A stretch of 64,000 nt of DNA from Sclerurus mexicanus (Eukaryota > Chordata > Aves > Passeriformes > Furnariidae): positions 257,391 through 321,390 of the forward strand of contig VWZF01006068.1 in assembly GCA_013396755.1 (NCBI GenBank). The letters are read 5' to 3'. The position numbers and the translations under genes were made by a program. This document shows, in pieces, positions 26,580-38,883 of the stretch. The notes beneath the pieces were generated by a model that had not been told where the DNA came from, did no database searches, and worked only from the letters and a program-made list of their open reading frames with translations. Position 1 is the first letter of the stretch; each line of letters opens with the position of its first letter.

Positions 26580-27128
26580 GGAGGGGATTGTCCTGCTCTG
26601 CACTGGTGCAGCCTCACCTTGAATGTTGTGTGCAGTTTTGGGCACCACAACATAAGAAAGATATTAAGGTATTAGAGAGTGTACTAAGGAGGCCAATGAA
26701 GATTGTGAAGGACCTTGAGGGGAAGACATATGAGGAGCAGCTGAGGTCACTTGGTCTGTTCATCCTGGAGGAGACTGAGGGGAGACCTCATCACAGTCTA
26801 TAACTTCCTTGTGAGGGAAAGAGGAGGGGCAGGCACTGATCTCTTCTCTGTGGTAACCAGCAACAGGACCTGAGGGAATGGTCTGAAGCCGTGTCAGGAG
26901 AGGTTTAGGTTGGATATCAGGAAAAGGTTCTTCCCCCAGAGGGTGGTTGTGCACTAGAACAGGCTCCCCACGGAAGTGGTCACAGTACCACGCCTGATGG
27001 AGTTCAAGAAGCACTTGGAGAATACTCTCGTGCATATGGTGTGACTCTCGGGAATGGCCTTGTGCAGGATTAAGAGTTGGACTCGATGATCTTTGTGGGT
27101 CACTTCCAACTCAGCATATTCTGTGATT
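26580..27128 (+). mobile_element. CR1 LINE 3' fragment, ~550 bp
   Basis: Plus-sense CR1. It opens with the familiar 'tgctctgcactggtgcagcctcac' region and continues through GTGCAGTTTTGGGCACC. It then holds the GTTAGGTTGGATATCAGGAAAAGGTTCTT-like and CAGGCTCCCC words, and ends with GTTGGACTCGATGATC, TTCCAACTCAGC and ATTCTGTGATTA, which is the diagnostic CR1 tail. In an intact CR1 this is the C-terminal end of ORF2 (endonuclease/reverse transcriptase) plus the short 3' UTR. The frame is broken: the first part stays open for only about 71 codons (26588-26803). The copy is 5'-truncated, as most avian CR1 copies are. Confidence 0.95.
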
Positions 27129-28950
27129 AATGGGAAAAGATAAGTATAGATTTTCCACTGGGATTGGAAGAAAGAAGTGAGGCAAAAACAACACATTCAT
27201 TTCCTGGAAATTTTAAATGTTTCAAAATTAATTTTCCTTTCTCACTGGGATAACAATAAGACATGTCCATATTCACATAAAGAAAATATCTCACTTGAGA
27301 AAGGGCTAGAAGAGTCAAAGAAAGGTTGATAGAGACATGAATCTGATCCTACTATGATTGAAACAATCATCTTAACCATCTGTTTGCCAGTTATTTCATT
27401 CATTTCTCAACTGACACTCTTCTACTCCATAGGAATAGTCTATTATTTGTTGCCATATTTCACAGCACAATGCTAGTACCTGAGCTGTCCCATTCTAAAA
27501 GACATAAATAAATAATGCTAGTGAACCTCATGAAAACATTTGTGTTAGTAACATCAAGGGATTGAAATGGTAATATTGGGCAGGAATATGCTGAATCTTC
27601 AGGATGTCTGACCTTTGAACAGTTAAATCAATTCTACTGATGGTTTCAAGGCAGACTAGAGAGCCTTCAACCCAAGTACTCTAGTCTTACTATGTTTCTA
27701 CATTTTATATAATCTTTCTAGTTCAGCACATTTTCCTTTAGGGAATGTCTGCACTAAAATAAGCATATCACGTATCAATTACTGAGTATTCTGAACTGAT
27801 TGGGCTTAAACCAGCTCTCTGCCAGAAGACACATAGCTATGTCTGAATGGCACTGTGGAGTTTCAAGCATCCCCACCCACAAAGTTTATGAAAATAGAGT
27901 TGTTTTGTACATGGTACCATTTTCAAGGAAACTCTCAGGTGTAAAACCTGTGTTCGTCAGTATTGCCACATAGTGCTGGGAAATTGCAGAAGGACTCTTA
28001 TATCAGCCTTACTGACTTCTTGGTTTCACCTACCTTTTCCAAGCACTGTCAGTATGTAACATGCAGAGTATTTTAGACCGGATCTGCTAAAACCAAACTG
28101 GAAACTCTCTTTGAGCTCAGAAGCTTAAGTGCTACTGCTCTATAGGCAGTGAGGGTTTGGGATAGAAAGCAAAAATAGAAAAGCAAGAGTTTTCTTTTCT
28201 TTTTCTTCCTTGTAATTGATGAAACTTCTCTTCAGTGCAGGCCCAAAAATCTCTTTGATTTTAAACTTCATGGCTGTTTAGTGTCAGAGGGAAAAGCTCC
28301 CAACTTCATCAAACTATGAGAGCTTTTTATCATTATACTAACAAAACAATAATTGTTAAAATCCAAAAAAGAGCAACTAATTTGGCTGAAGCTGTGCATC
28401 AAAATCTAAATATAACTCTTATGAGACTGCACAACTGCAGAGGAAAGCTAGCAGAGATAGCTCTAGCTTTCTGACATGCAGTTATGAGACTTACCCAATA
28501 CAAAATCAATAATTTATACAAGAAATCCTGCATGTGTTTCTTCTAACTACCAAATAGTAGATGAAAACTGACAGATAAAGGCTCAACTTCAACAACATCT
28601 CAGAGAAAGATAGTGTATATATGCAGGGCATCAGTTAAATCTGTTCTCAGTATGTACTATGTGACGATTGGAGCTGAAAACAAAACAGGAAAAAAAAAAT
28701 CTTTAGCTTTGGGTAACAATAAATAAGCTTAATTGGGCTCCAGATAATGGGCAAGAAGGTCATAGGATATTTAAGTCATGATTCTTTCTTTCAATTTCAT
28801 TTAAGATCACTTTGGAAATCAACAGGGAATGTTACCAAAAAAATTTCTGGATCACTCTGCAGTCAGAAATGTAAGATTTGTGGGGATACAACATGAGATA
28901 ACAAAGTACACAGGAGCTGATTTCTTGCTGTCTGGTGTTAAGGGCACTCT
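27129..28950. other. Noncoding DNA between retroelements
   Basis: No gene and no readable repeat. Ordinary AT-rich sequence separating a CR1 fragment from a SINE. Confidence 0.5.
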
Positions 28951-29091
28951 CACAGAATATTATCACAGAATATTCTGATTTGGAAGGGACCTGCAAGGAT
29001 CAAGCCCAACTCTTAAGTGAATGGCCCATACAGGGATTGAACCTACAAGTCTGAGGTTATTAACACCACACTGTAACCAGCTGAGCTCTCC
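28951..29091 (-). mobile_element. tRNA-Ile-derived SINE with CR1 tail (TguSINE1-like)
   Basis: Read on the minus strand, the head matches a tRNA-Ile body: GAGCTCAGCTGGTTACAG (A box region), GGTGTTAATAAC (the anticodon-loop area of isoleucine tRNA) and GGTTCAATCC (B box), ending in GGGCCA. It is followed by TTCACTTAAGAGTTGG and a CR1-like tail (TCCTTGCAGGTCCCTTCCAA...ATTCTGTGAT) with a second partial octamer at 28951-28957. This head-and-tail layout is that described for zebra finch TguSINE1, a SINE mobilised by CR1. It is not a functional tRNA: the acceptor stem and T arm are mutated and the tail runs on. Confidence 0.9.
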
Positions 29092-29489
29092 TGGGACTGC
29101 ATCCTGGCCCCTGTTGCCATGGATTTTTCATTAAGCAGACTTTGGATAAAATGCATAAGCAGGATTTGGAACAAAGTCTAAATGCCAAACACTCCATTTT
29201 CAGATGTACTTCCTTAACCAGGCGCTGAGTGTCATGCGTTCACTCTTGGGCTTTCATGGCTGTTCATTACTGCTTACACATTCCCCTACCTTCATCAGCA
29301 AGGATGAAAACCTCATCCCTAACATCACCTGGACCATAGTGTATCCCCCTGAGATACAGGAGTCTGGACCTCTTGACATTTTGGAAGAAATGTGTGTATT
29401 TCTCTGCCAGTTGCATTTTCACATCAAAGAGAACATTACTGTTGTATTTGAGGCTCAGTTGTGCTGGCATTGTGTATCCAAAATGGGAT

Positions 29490-29583
29490 GCCTCAGAGAA
29501 ATGCCCCTGCTCTTTGCAGGGGGTTTGGCCTAGATGATCTTTGAAAGGTCCCTTCTAACTCAAACTATTCTATGATCCTGTGA
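29490..29583 (+). mobile_element. CR1 LINE 3' tail fragment
   Basis: A short plus-sense CR1 end: CTTTGCAGGGGGTTTGGCC, TAGATGATCTTTGAAAGGTC, CCTTCTAACTC and then ATTCTATGATCCTGTGA. The last 20 or so codons of the open frame at 29204-29533 run into this element. The upstream part of that frame is not recognisable. About 400 bp downstream of the minus-strand SINE. Confidence 0.9.
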
Positions 29584-30849
29584 AATACATGCTGAAGTAT
29601 ACAGTCAGAACACAGGATGAACCAGGAAAGCATGCACCTACCAAACCAAGCCATACTACCCTTGTCCCTCATGGCCTTTGAGGTGCTGCTTCTGGGAGTC
29701 ATTCCTAACAGATACTGCAATGGTGCTGTGTGGCTTTTTAATGATCATATTCAAACCCAAGCATCTGACCTGAAACTCGAGCTCTAAAATCAACAGTCGG
29801 TCTGGTCTACTCTTAGGAGGCCTGAGTAACCAGGCAATGTTTTTAATGATTCCCTTTCTTAGAATTAGAAAACAAACTTCCCTTAAAGTGAGATTTGCTT
29901 CAGTTCCTTAGGAGACAAGAAGCCCACGGGCAGTGGTCTCTTATATGAAGCAAAGAAAGATAAAAACTATTTCAGAACTTGTTTTAGTTCACAGTCTTCT
30001 ATGGAATTTCCTATAACAATTTCAACACAAAAAGAAAAGCTCTCAAATGCTTGAAGTATATTAGCTTATGAAATGTTTTCTCTGTGTTTCCTGAATTTGA
30101 TATTCTATTTAGATCATGTTGGCATTGTGTTTTCAAACAGCTCATGTTTTGTTTCATAAGCTCACTTTTAGCAGACAAGGAACCAATCACTAACCTTCTC
30201 TGTCAGGGCACTCTTTGCTCTCTGCGACCAGTGGAAAGAGTTCTCCACATCTTCCCAACTCCCTGTCTGCTGGCCTCTCCATTTCACTGTGTACAAAGCA
30301 GAACATGTTCTTGATCTGATGCACTGATCTTGTTCAGAATACCTCTTTATATTTTACTGCTGCATATCGTTATTCTTCAGTGTTCTTTATTTCCCTTGAT
30401 TTGATTTGAATTCCTTGACATGTGATCACCCAGAGCAACTGAAAAGAATGTTTGTATATTTCCTGAGCCTGCGTCAGACTTTATTAATAAGCAGTGGTGC
30501 TGATACTCACCTTGCTTCTAGATGAAGGCTAGAAATCCACAAAAGAGAAATGGTTTCTCTAGCCCTTGATAATGCAAATAAATTTGTGTGTGTTTAATTG
30601 CTGCTTGTGGTCATTTGCTTTGGAAATTATCAGTATCTTATCTGAAATTCTGCCTAAAGCACAGAGGAATACTTTTTACTTGGAATAGAGATTATTCATA
30701 ATGTACAAAAAAGTTCTGTGAAATCAGAGCCTAAATTCTATAGTTGTGTGCTATTCTTCTGTAATTGATAATAGGACAAAGAAGTATATATTAAAATATT
30801 TATTTTCTGTACTCATCATGGTTCTAAGGAAGCCAACACCAATTGCAAA
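29584..30849. other. Noncoding DNA between CR1 fragments
   Basis: No gene recognised. Open frames are short and unrelated to known families. Confidence 0.5.
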
Positions 30850-31205
30850 TAATAAGGAGACTCAAGGGGACCTTATTGTTCTCTACAGCTAACTGAAAGG
30901 AGGTTATAGCAAGATCAGTGTCTACTCCCAAGTTAACAAGCGATAAGACAGGAGGAGATTACTTCACATTGTATCAGGGGTGGTTTAGAGTGGATATAAG
31001 GACAGATTTCTTCACCAAAGGGGTAATCAAGTATTGGAACAGGCTGCTCAGGGAAGTGGTGGAGCCACCATCCATGGAGGTAGTTAAAAGACATGCAGAT
31101 GTGGTGCTTAGGGACATGGTTTAGGGCTGGACTTAGCATTGCTGGGCTAATAGTTGGACTCAGTGATCCTAAGCCTTTTCCAAACTATTCAATTCTGTGA
31201 TTCTA
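30850..31205 (+). mobile_element. CR1 LINE 3' fragment, ~350 bp
   Basis: Plus-sense CR1. It contains GGAGACTCAAGGGGACCTTA, then a stretch that translates to the typical CR1 ORF2 C-terminus (DIRTDFF..GVIKYWNRLLREVVEPPS..VVKRHADV, open frame 30918-31124). It then has GTTGGACTCAGTGATCCTAA, CCTTTTCCAAAC and ATTCTGTGATTCT as the tail. It is 5'-truncated and moderately diverged. Confidence 0.93.
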
Positions 31206-34200
31206 ATAAGAGAGCTCCTCATTTCTGCAGTTTACTACAACAAACTAGGAAATGCAGGCAACTCCATTAAGCCTACCAAAACTCTCATAGCTGTAGCAAA
31301 ATCTCTAATAACAAAATTCATGCACACTGTGAATGGCAACAAGTTGCTGGAATCTGATGAGAAGGTTGTATTTAATTTTCTCTTGGTGGAAGCTTTCAGA
31401 TCCTACTTCTTGTTCTTGCCTTTAACATTAGTCTAGATAGAATATTTTTTATTGTGAGAGTAGACCTATTGCATGGAACAATTTCTTCTCTATGAGGCTT
31501 TTGAGGCAAATGGAAAAACCTGATTATCAACTTAAAAAGGACAAGATAGAAATCAAGTTACACAGTCCACACTTAATCAGAAATAAATCCAGCTCATGGT
31601 TAGAAAATAAAAGACTATTTTATGCTCAATGCCTTATGTTGGGAACCAGACCACTTATTTGGATTTAGGATTGCAACTTTAGGAATCTTACTTTTTAAAA
31701 TGTTTGTAGGTGTGTTTTGCAGAGCAGTTTGTCTGGTTTTTTTTTCCTGTGACTAATGAGTTAATTTGTTCATAGCCTTTATATAAACATGAGGTTTTGG
31801 AAATAAACAAATGCTATTCACTGAAAGAATACACACCAACACAAGCACTTTCTTCTATATCAGCCATATCTTTGCTGTTGCATGGAAATAAATCAGTTTA
31901 CGGTTTTCAAGAAACTGTACTGAGACAATAATCACAGGATAGTGCCTCCTGAGATCACAGTTTAATTGTTTCTAGCCTTCCAAACATAGGAGAAACATGT
32001 TTTTATTTGCTTTTGCTTCAGAGAGGGTGAACAACTGAACTGTGTTACCCCAGAGGTAGAACACTAATAATATTTCCCAGTGGTTTACTCTGCTTTGTAG
32101 ACTTTAATCCAAAGAGTTAACAATAAATCCAAGACCACTGAGAGCTATGCAAAGTTTTGTATCTGATGAATTACAGGTGTTTTTAAAATTGCTTGTATTG
32201 AGACACCTAACCTTGGAAAAGAAAACCTTTTTATGCTGTGTATTGAGTTTGCAATATATTCAAGTAATGTTATCTTAAAGGTGTTAAATGGTTCCTGTAG
32301 ATACAGGCTATCATTTTAGTGATATAAGTAAATTCAGTTGAGCTAACTTATTTTTAAAACATGCGTTTTACTTGGTTTCAGGTAGATATGCTAATATTGT
32401 TGTCAGAGATCCCAGAGGTTTTCATTTCATGGCAGAAAGGGCAGAGTCTGAGTAAGGACTGTCCATACCTTCCTCTTTCCTTCTGCCTCACCTGTGGTTT
32501 CCTATCATCATCTTCTTTGCTTCCTTTTCAGTATCACAAACATAAATTCAGTGAAATTATGTGGTCTGAAAAGAGGAGTTTTTTTCCCTTGAACTTATTC
32601 TCAATACTTAACTGTTGCACTATAGGACAGAAATGAAACTGAGGAGCAGAAAATCCTTAAAGCAGGATTGTCACTAAAATGCTTCATATCATGGGACCAG
32701 AGCTCAGAAGTATAATTCCATGTAGAATTCTCCTGGCAACAAACCCACTTGAAGAAGATATTGTCCCCCTGACCTTATCTGTCTACTTCTACCCTCTGTC
32801 ACAAATTAATGCCCCTCTTTTAAGAGGATGTAGTCTCCTCTTTTTTTTTTTTATCCTTTCCTTGAAATATACCATTGACATAATAAAAATGTAGAAAACT
32901 AGATGAGAAGTAGTCCAAAAAATAACATGTAGTTGGGTAGATAGAGAGAAGTTCATTCCATATAGATAGTAAGAGTACACAACACTCTCTTCCTCTCACA
33001 ACACTCTTCCTTATTTCTAAGGCTTTGACTCTGACGGTGTCACCCAAAGAATCAGTGACCACATTAGAGAGAGAAATCCAATCCTTGTCCTGAACTGATA
33101 GGCAGAATTCCCTGTCTGACATGTCTACTCCACATGAGTTTGGCCACAGATTTTGGAATCACACCTGAATTTTCAGAGGAGCTTTTGTAATAACAGCCTG
33201 TGTACTGTACAGCCAGCCTCTGGGCAATAAAGTTGTTGGCAATGTTTCACCATAAGATTTTTTGCCATGAACTTGACTTGGATTCTTTTCACTCAGGCAA
33301 TTTACAAGCAGACTGTTGAAATTATTTGCTATGCCAAAAAGATTATTGCACTTTTTAAACATGGTTGTTTTAGCAAAGTCCATTTAAGTGAAAGAAAAAC
33401 AAAACATAACAAAGGAAAAAATGGTCATTTTAAATGAATCATACAGGGACTAAGACCTCTTAATTGAAGTTAGATGTGTCAAAGCAGAATTTATCCACCA
33501 AATGCTTTATGTAGTTATTTAACAGATCTGTGACTTTTTTTTGCACTTAGACTGAATTTTTGGAAAACTTCTTTTTCACCACATATTGATACATCTGTAA
33601 AATTTTCACTGCTTCTGAAGTATTCTTTTCTTGAAAGGACAAGAGATCAGTTTTAATGGAAAACTGGGGTGCAAAACTTGAGGGCTTTTTCATCCCAGTA
33701 CCTTATCACAAAAAAATGTTTTTCTGACTATCTAGATCTTTTATGCTAACTTCCTAATTATATTTCAATTTGTTACATGTAGTAGCCTGAGGAAGCTTTA
33801 CTTTCTAAACTGTTACAAAAAATGAAAAATATAAAAAATGCCACAGCCAATCATTCTCTTCCAAAGAAATAAAGATGTCCCACTGCCTTTAATAATTGGC
33901 TGTAAAAGTGGCATCTTCCAATTTAAGAGTTTTTATCTTTGCATATAATAAAACTGTGTATTTAAAACTGTGTCTGGTTAGGATTATTAGAAGACGGAAA
34001 CAAATTTACTGCCTTGTTAAAACCTGTTGCCACAGCAGAAAGGATATAACAGAGCTGTAGTCTTTTTCGTTTTGTATGGCAACAACTGGCTTGTTTACAA
34101 ATTTTGAGCAGTTACATGCTGTTTAAGACAACTGCATTTACTTTACTGTTGGAGAGATGAAGTGTTTGGTTGGGTTTTTTTCCTTTCACTTCTAAGTGGA

Positions 34201-34617
34201 CGATTAAGGATTAGAGAACATGAACTCAACTTGACTTTCAGGTTCTCAATTCTGAGTTTGCAACACTAGTAGGTTCTGCATTAACTTGTAGTTTGGCCCA
34301 TTTGAAGGAAAATTACCTCAGCCAGGCCTGCATTATAAAATGTTGCCAGTATGAATTTTTTCACTTGCATTTGTGAACAAAATTGCACTGGTAAAGTCTT
34401 TTTTTTAAGAAAAAATTTATACTGGAAGTATGGTTTTCTTCACAATATACCTGAGGTAATTTAGGAATATTTCTTAACAGTGATATCAGAAAAAGAAGCC
34501 CTTTGTAATATTTTGCCAAGTATAACTTTGCAGAAAAGTTGTGGTGTTATAAAAAAGCCACAAGGACTTCCTAAGGGCAGATCTTTAATGGGTGATTCCT
34601 ATAGCTCTGTGATACCA
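31206..34617. other. Noncoding unique DNA
   Basis: No gene recognised. The segment 33840-33912 can fold into a long hairpin (see findings). A T-rich stretch with GGTTGGG/TTTTTT at about 34165-34185 is the reverse complement of the A/AAC-rich class. The minus-strand frame at 32820-33122 (100 codons) has no recognisable domain. Confidence 0.5.
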
Positions 34618-35165
34618 TGTCATGGTTTAACCCCAGCCAGCACCCAAGTACCACACAGCCACTTACTCACTCCCTCACCAGCAGGCTCAGGGAAAGAATT
34701 GTCAGGGTAAAAGATAAAAAACGTATCAGTTGAGATAAAGGTAGTTTAATAGGGCAAGCAAAATCTGCACACTCATGTGAAATAACTGGCAGGGCAGGTG
34801 TTCAGCCATCTGCAGGACAGCAAGGCCCTATCATACATAAGGGTTACTTGAGAGTACAAGTACCATTCCTCCCTTCTTTCTTCATTTCATATACTCAGTG
34901 TGATATCATATGGTATGGACTATCCCTTGGTCAGTTTGGGTCATGTCTCCCAGCTGTCTCTCCTCCCAACTTCCCATACACCCTCAGCCCCATTGCCAGC
35001 ATGGCAGTACAAAAAGCAGAAAAGGCCTTGGCTTTGTATAAGCACTGCTCAGCAATAAAAAACAATCTCTATATTGTCTATACTGTGCTCAGAACAAATC
35101 TTAAATGTACATCCATACTACACACTGTGAAGAAAATTAACCCTGCCTCAGCCAAAATCAGCACA
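34618..35165 (+). mobile_element. Solo LTR of an endogenous retrovirus (passerine type)
   Basis: It begins TGTCATGGTTTAACCCCAGC and ends GCCAAAATCAGCACA, about 548 bp with TG...CA ends. Inside are words I know from an abundant avian ERV LTR: GATAAAGGTAGTTTAATAGG, TGATATCATATGGTATGGAC, CCCTTGGTCAGTTTGGGTCA, AAAGCAGAAAAGGCCTTGGC and GTATAAGCACTGCTCAGCAA. TGTATAAGC may be the promoter TATA-like region and AATAAA at about 35054 the poly(A) signal, which sets the plus orientation. There is no gag/pol/env on either side, so this is a solo LTR left by recombination. I cannot find an exact target-site duplication, and the end may be 35163 and not 35165. The exact subfamily, probably ERVL-type, is unsure. 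Confidence 0.88.
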
Positions 35166-37349
35166 TAAAGAGAATTCTTTTCTTTAGACAGTGAAGGAAA
35201 CTTCAATGGTGTTTCATATTTAGCCCAAGAAAAGTTGATCGACCAAAACCATTTGTTAAGTCTTAAGACCTAGTAGGTGTAGACTGTGAAAACAATGGTT
35301 CAAACCTTGGTCCTTTCAAAGCTGGGATACAAGTATTCCCTGGATTCTTCCAGTCACTTTCAATCTTCAAGTAGCAAACAAAGGAAAAGCCACTGACTCC
35401 AGGGAAGCCAAAACATGGAGGTAATCCCAGCTTTCTCTGGATATTAACTTCTATCCACTGATAGACTGTTTCCTCCCTTTTTGCAGCCAGAAAGGCCCTT
35501 TTCTCTGTCTGCCAGTGAATAAACTCAGCACAGCTGTGCCAGCCATGCTCCAGTGCACGTCTCTGCAGTGAGGGCCAGGCAGCTGTGGTCTCTCTGCGAA
35601 GAAGGATGGCCATTTGGCTAGGAGCTTTGGAAGGAGGTATACAGACTGCATCAGGAAGAAAAATGCCAGGCACATGTGATGCCTAGGAAAATCAGTCTGG
35701 AAAGGGAATTAGGAGTACACAATTTAACAATGATTCCTTTAATGTACTGTGGATTGATAATGTTTTTGAACAAAGTAGAAGAGAATAGCCTAGAGTACCT
35801 GCAGAGGGGAGGGAGAGAGAGACAATGCCCTTTTTGTCTTTTAACAAAAACAATTCAGAAGTGTGCCTCAGCAAAACTCATTGCTTGCAATCCTTTTTCT
35901 TTTCAGTTCAGGCCTTATGCGCAGCATGTTTCCTTAGCCTTGCCCTGTAATTAATTGCATGTAGACCGAAGAAAGACTTTTGGGCTGAGCACATTTTATA
36001 ACTAAAAGGAGAAAAAAAATGTTGAATTTTTGAAAAGCTGATTGACAAGGGGTTTGGGTTGGTTTTTTTCCCCCTGATCTTTTAAATTTTTTCAGCAATG
36101 CTTCCTTATAATCCTAGGCAATGCCACTGACCCTTTTACAAATTACTCTACGCACTGTAGAGTGAAACTTTATACACATTTGAAATGAAGCTTTTTGGCC
36201 AGATTTTGACAGCTGTTATTCTAAAACAATGTTTTGGCTCTGATCAAAAATATGACTTTATTTCCTTTTGGGTTACTACCAGGAGCCATATGACTGATAA
36301 ATGTGGAGGAGGGGTAAGAGCAAGAGAGCAAGAAGCTCTTTCAGCTGCTTTCCCAGTAGAGCTCATGCTGCAAAATGAAATTATGAAGGAATCTCATTTA
36401 TCCAAGGCATTGGGTGTATGGTAGGTGATTCCTGAACTACTGTTTGAAGTGAGAAGAAAGTCATATTTATGTTGCATAATTATTATCGAGATGAGGTCCT
36501 GAACTGCAAGATCAGGGAATGAGGCTACACTTTGATTTTCTACTCTGTGGAAAATTAAAAACTATTTGTGCACAGGTGGGTATTTAGATTGTTTGAAGAG
36601 TCAGACGCTGAACTACTTGGTCAAGTACCTCACTTTCCTTAGTAGGGCCTCAGCTTGGCTTTTGACCACAGGCAATTGCAGTGGTTGCTTTTGCCAAAAC
36701 CAATTCTGGTTAGAGATTATATCAGTGTAAGAGGTGGTCCGAGCATGTCCATGCTGGGCGGGCTGAGCCATGGCTGCCTGAGTCTGTAACAGCTCTATAA
36801 CACAGCAGTGTCTGAAAGGTGACACAAGCTGAGGGGGATGCTGAAATCCTGCCAGGTTTCACCGGAAAACCATTACTGGCTGCAGCAGGTTGTAGCTTGG
36901 AAGTATAGAAATTATTTCTGTGGGGATTAAAATAGATTGTTTAAGTAGTAGTGTTGGTTGGGGCTTCCAGAGGTGCAGGGAAATGAAGTATAGTGCCAAT
37001 TATAGTATTTCCTGCACTAAACCACACAAGTTTGAAATTCCCTTTTAAAGGTCACTTTTAAATATTCAGCAAAAAGTTTTATGTTGAAGCTTTCAGATGA
37101 ACTCTGATCTTTTTGAGACCTTACCACCAAGCTTTGTGTATGTTGTCACACACTTTGCACAAGCAACCAACCTAGCTAGCTGAATTCTGTCCATTTTGCC
37201 CAAATACTGTAGAGGGGAATAAGGACGCCACAACATAAATTCAGGCATTCTCCACTATCCTTTCAGCAAAATACATCTGTCCTGGATACATCTGAGAGAA
37301 AGATAGTATTCCTTATGCAACACATTTTGACTGAGGTTTTTTAAGGTCT

Positions 37350-37440
37350 GAATAAACTGGCCAGGCCAAACGTCCATCTAATTGGGTATTTTATCTGAGG
37401 ATGACCTCTTCATGATGATTGTGAGACAGAGGTATTGAAA
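37350..37440. mobile_element. Possible very old CR1-like repeat remnant
   Basis: The words CTGGCCAGGCCAAACGTCCATCTAATTGGGTATTTTATCTGA resemble, in pieces, the reptile/bird repeat motif built on 'gaccaaaggtccatctagcccagtatcctgtc'. The match is short and diverged, so family and orientation are uncertain. Confidence 0.3.
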
Positions 37441-38321
37441 ATTTATTGAAAGTTATTACACACTAAGAGTGGAACAATCTTTCATTCAGGTAAATCTTAC
37501 CTTTATCACTGTTAATAATTGCAATAACTAAATATAAAAGCACAAAATTAACTTTTCTTCTCACAGTTATCATGGACTGTAATACTGACTCTTCCTGCTA
37601 GCCTTGGAAAATTCCAAACACTTTTATTTTGAAATTCCTGAGCCAATCAAATGTGAATTTGAGGTTTTTTCCTCTTCATTTTTTTTCGTGAAATGTTGCA
37701 GCAATCTAACCTGGCTGCTATGTTCCTCATTATTTTAGTTTAGGACAAAGAGAGAACTAGGGAAATATGTGTTCTATCTCTTCCTTATAGCTCTTCCTTA
37801 TTCTCTCTGTTCTTTTCAAGCTATTTTATAACTACTGTGATGACAGGGATTATAGTCTAAATGCACTTCCTATTTTTTCTTTCCTTTCTTTTAAGATACT
37901 AGGAATATTTTGTAAAATTCTAGGAACTGTTGTAATAGTCCTTTAAAAAGAAGTGTTGAAAATATTACATCTGTAAAAGCTTCATAGGAACATTTCTCTT
38001 CCGCAAAGATTTTATGGGTTATTGTGGATTTTTCAAAATGTCTAGTCAATAAAATGAGACCATGACATTGAATGAAAAGTATAGGTAAACTATGTGCAAA
38101 AAAAAGTACTTAATTGTTTTCCCTTTAACTTATGAATGGCTATGGCTTAGGGTAAATGTTTGAAACTTATGATAGGTTTGATTTTCTCATCTTTTATTCT
38201 ACCAAGTCAGTTCTGAGTTTTTCATTCACTGCAGACATTTTTTTCATGGACATTTTAACGAATAAAACCAAATGTTGAGATATTAAGTTGCAGATTCTTG
38301 CTGTAAATTTTCATTCTGCTC

Positions 38322-38337
38322 TTTTTTTTTTTTTTTT
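38322..38337. repeat. T16 homopolymer
   Basis: An uninterrupted T run of about 16, close upstream of the minus-strand CR1 tail at 38.4 kb. Confidence 0.9.
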
Positions 38338-38406
38338 GTGGCTTTTAAGACACAGAAGACAAAAAAAATACTCTGCAAAGATGACAGGATTCATTCAACC
38401 TTTATA

Positions 38407-38511
38407 AAATCATAGAATGGCTTGGTTTGGAAGGGACAGTAAGGATCATCTAGTTCCAAAATCCCTACCATGGGCATGAACACCTTTCACTAGACCAGTC
38501 TACCATTTATC
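38407..38511 (-). mobile_element. CR1 LINE 3' tail fragment
   Basis: On the plus strand it reads ATCATAGAATGGCTTGGTTT, GGAAGGGACAGTAAGGATCA, TCTAGTTCCAAAATCCC, CATGGGCATGAACACC and CACTAGACCAG. This is the reverse complement of the last 100 bp of CR1. It is heavily 5'-truncated. The octamer end sits at 38407-38417. Confidence 0.93.
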
Positions 38512-38883
38512 TTTTCACCATGTGGGAATCAGGAAATTAGTGGCACAGATCTATCACTTGTGTCTATATTTAGTTTAGAAAACACTTTTTACTATGGGGG
38601 AAAGCTAACAAACAAGCAAACACATGCTCAAAGACAAACAACCCAAAAATATCTCAACACATTGACTGGGCTTTTAATAATGTATTGTATTATTTAAAAA
38701 TTTTGAAAGCAAAACACCATCTAGAGGTAAGATACAATTGGATTTTCTGGCCTAATAAAAGCTGTCTGACAATATTGTTTGTAAAGAGGCCTTAAGTGGA
38801 CTTCAGGATAAAGTCTAGTACTCTTGAACAGAGACTGAAAATTATGTAACTCTTGACATTTATCAAAATTTTCCTTAAACATC

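Larger units (their letters stand above)
35166..38406. other. Noncoding DNA beside solo LTR
   Basis: It includes the longest open frame of the window (136 codons, minus strand, 35263-35673), which sits in a slightly GC-richer patch. Its peptide has no recognised domain, and an overlapping frame is also open. A T16 run lies at 38322-38337. A short stretch near 37350-37440 resembles an old amniote repeat (listed separately). No gene is supported. Confidence 0.5.

Noticed and set aside
30918..31124. 68-codon plus-strand frame as a gene
   Set aside because: It encodes the CR1 ORF2 C-terminal block (YWNRLLREVV) of a truncated copy.
34848..35168. 106-codon plus-strand frame
   Set aside because: It lies wholly within the solo LTR and has no known domain. 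LTR sequence is noncoding.
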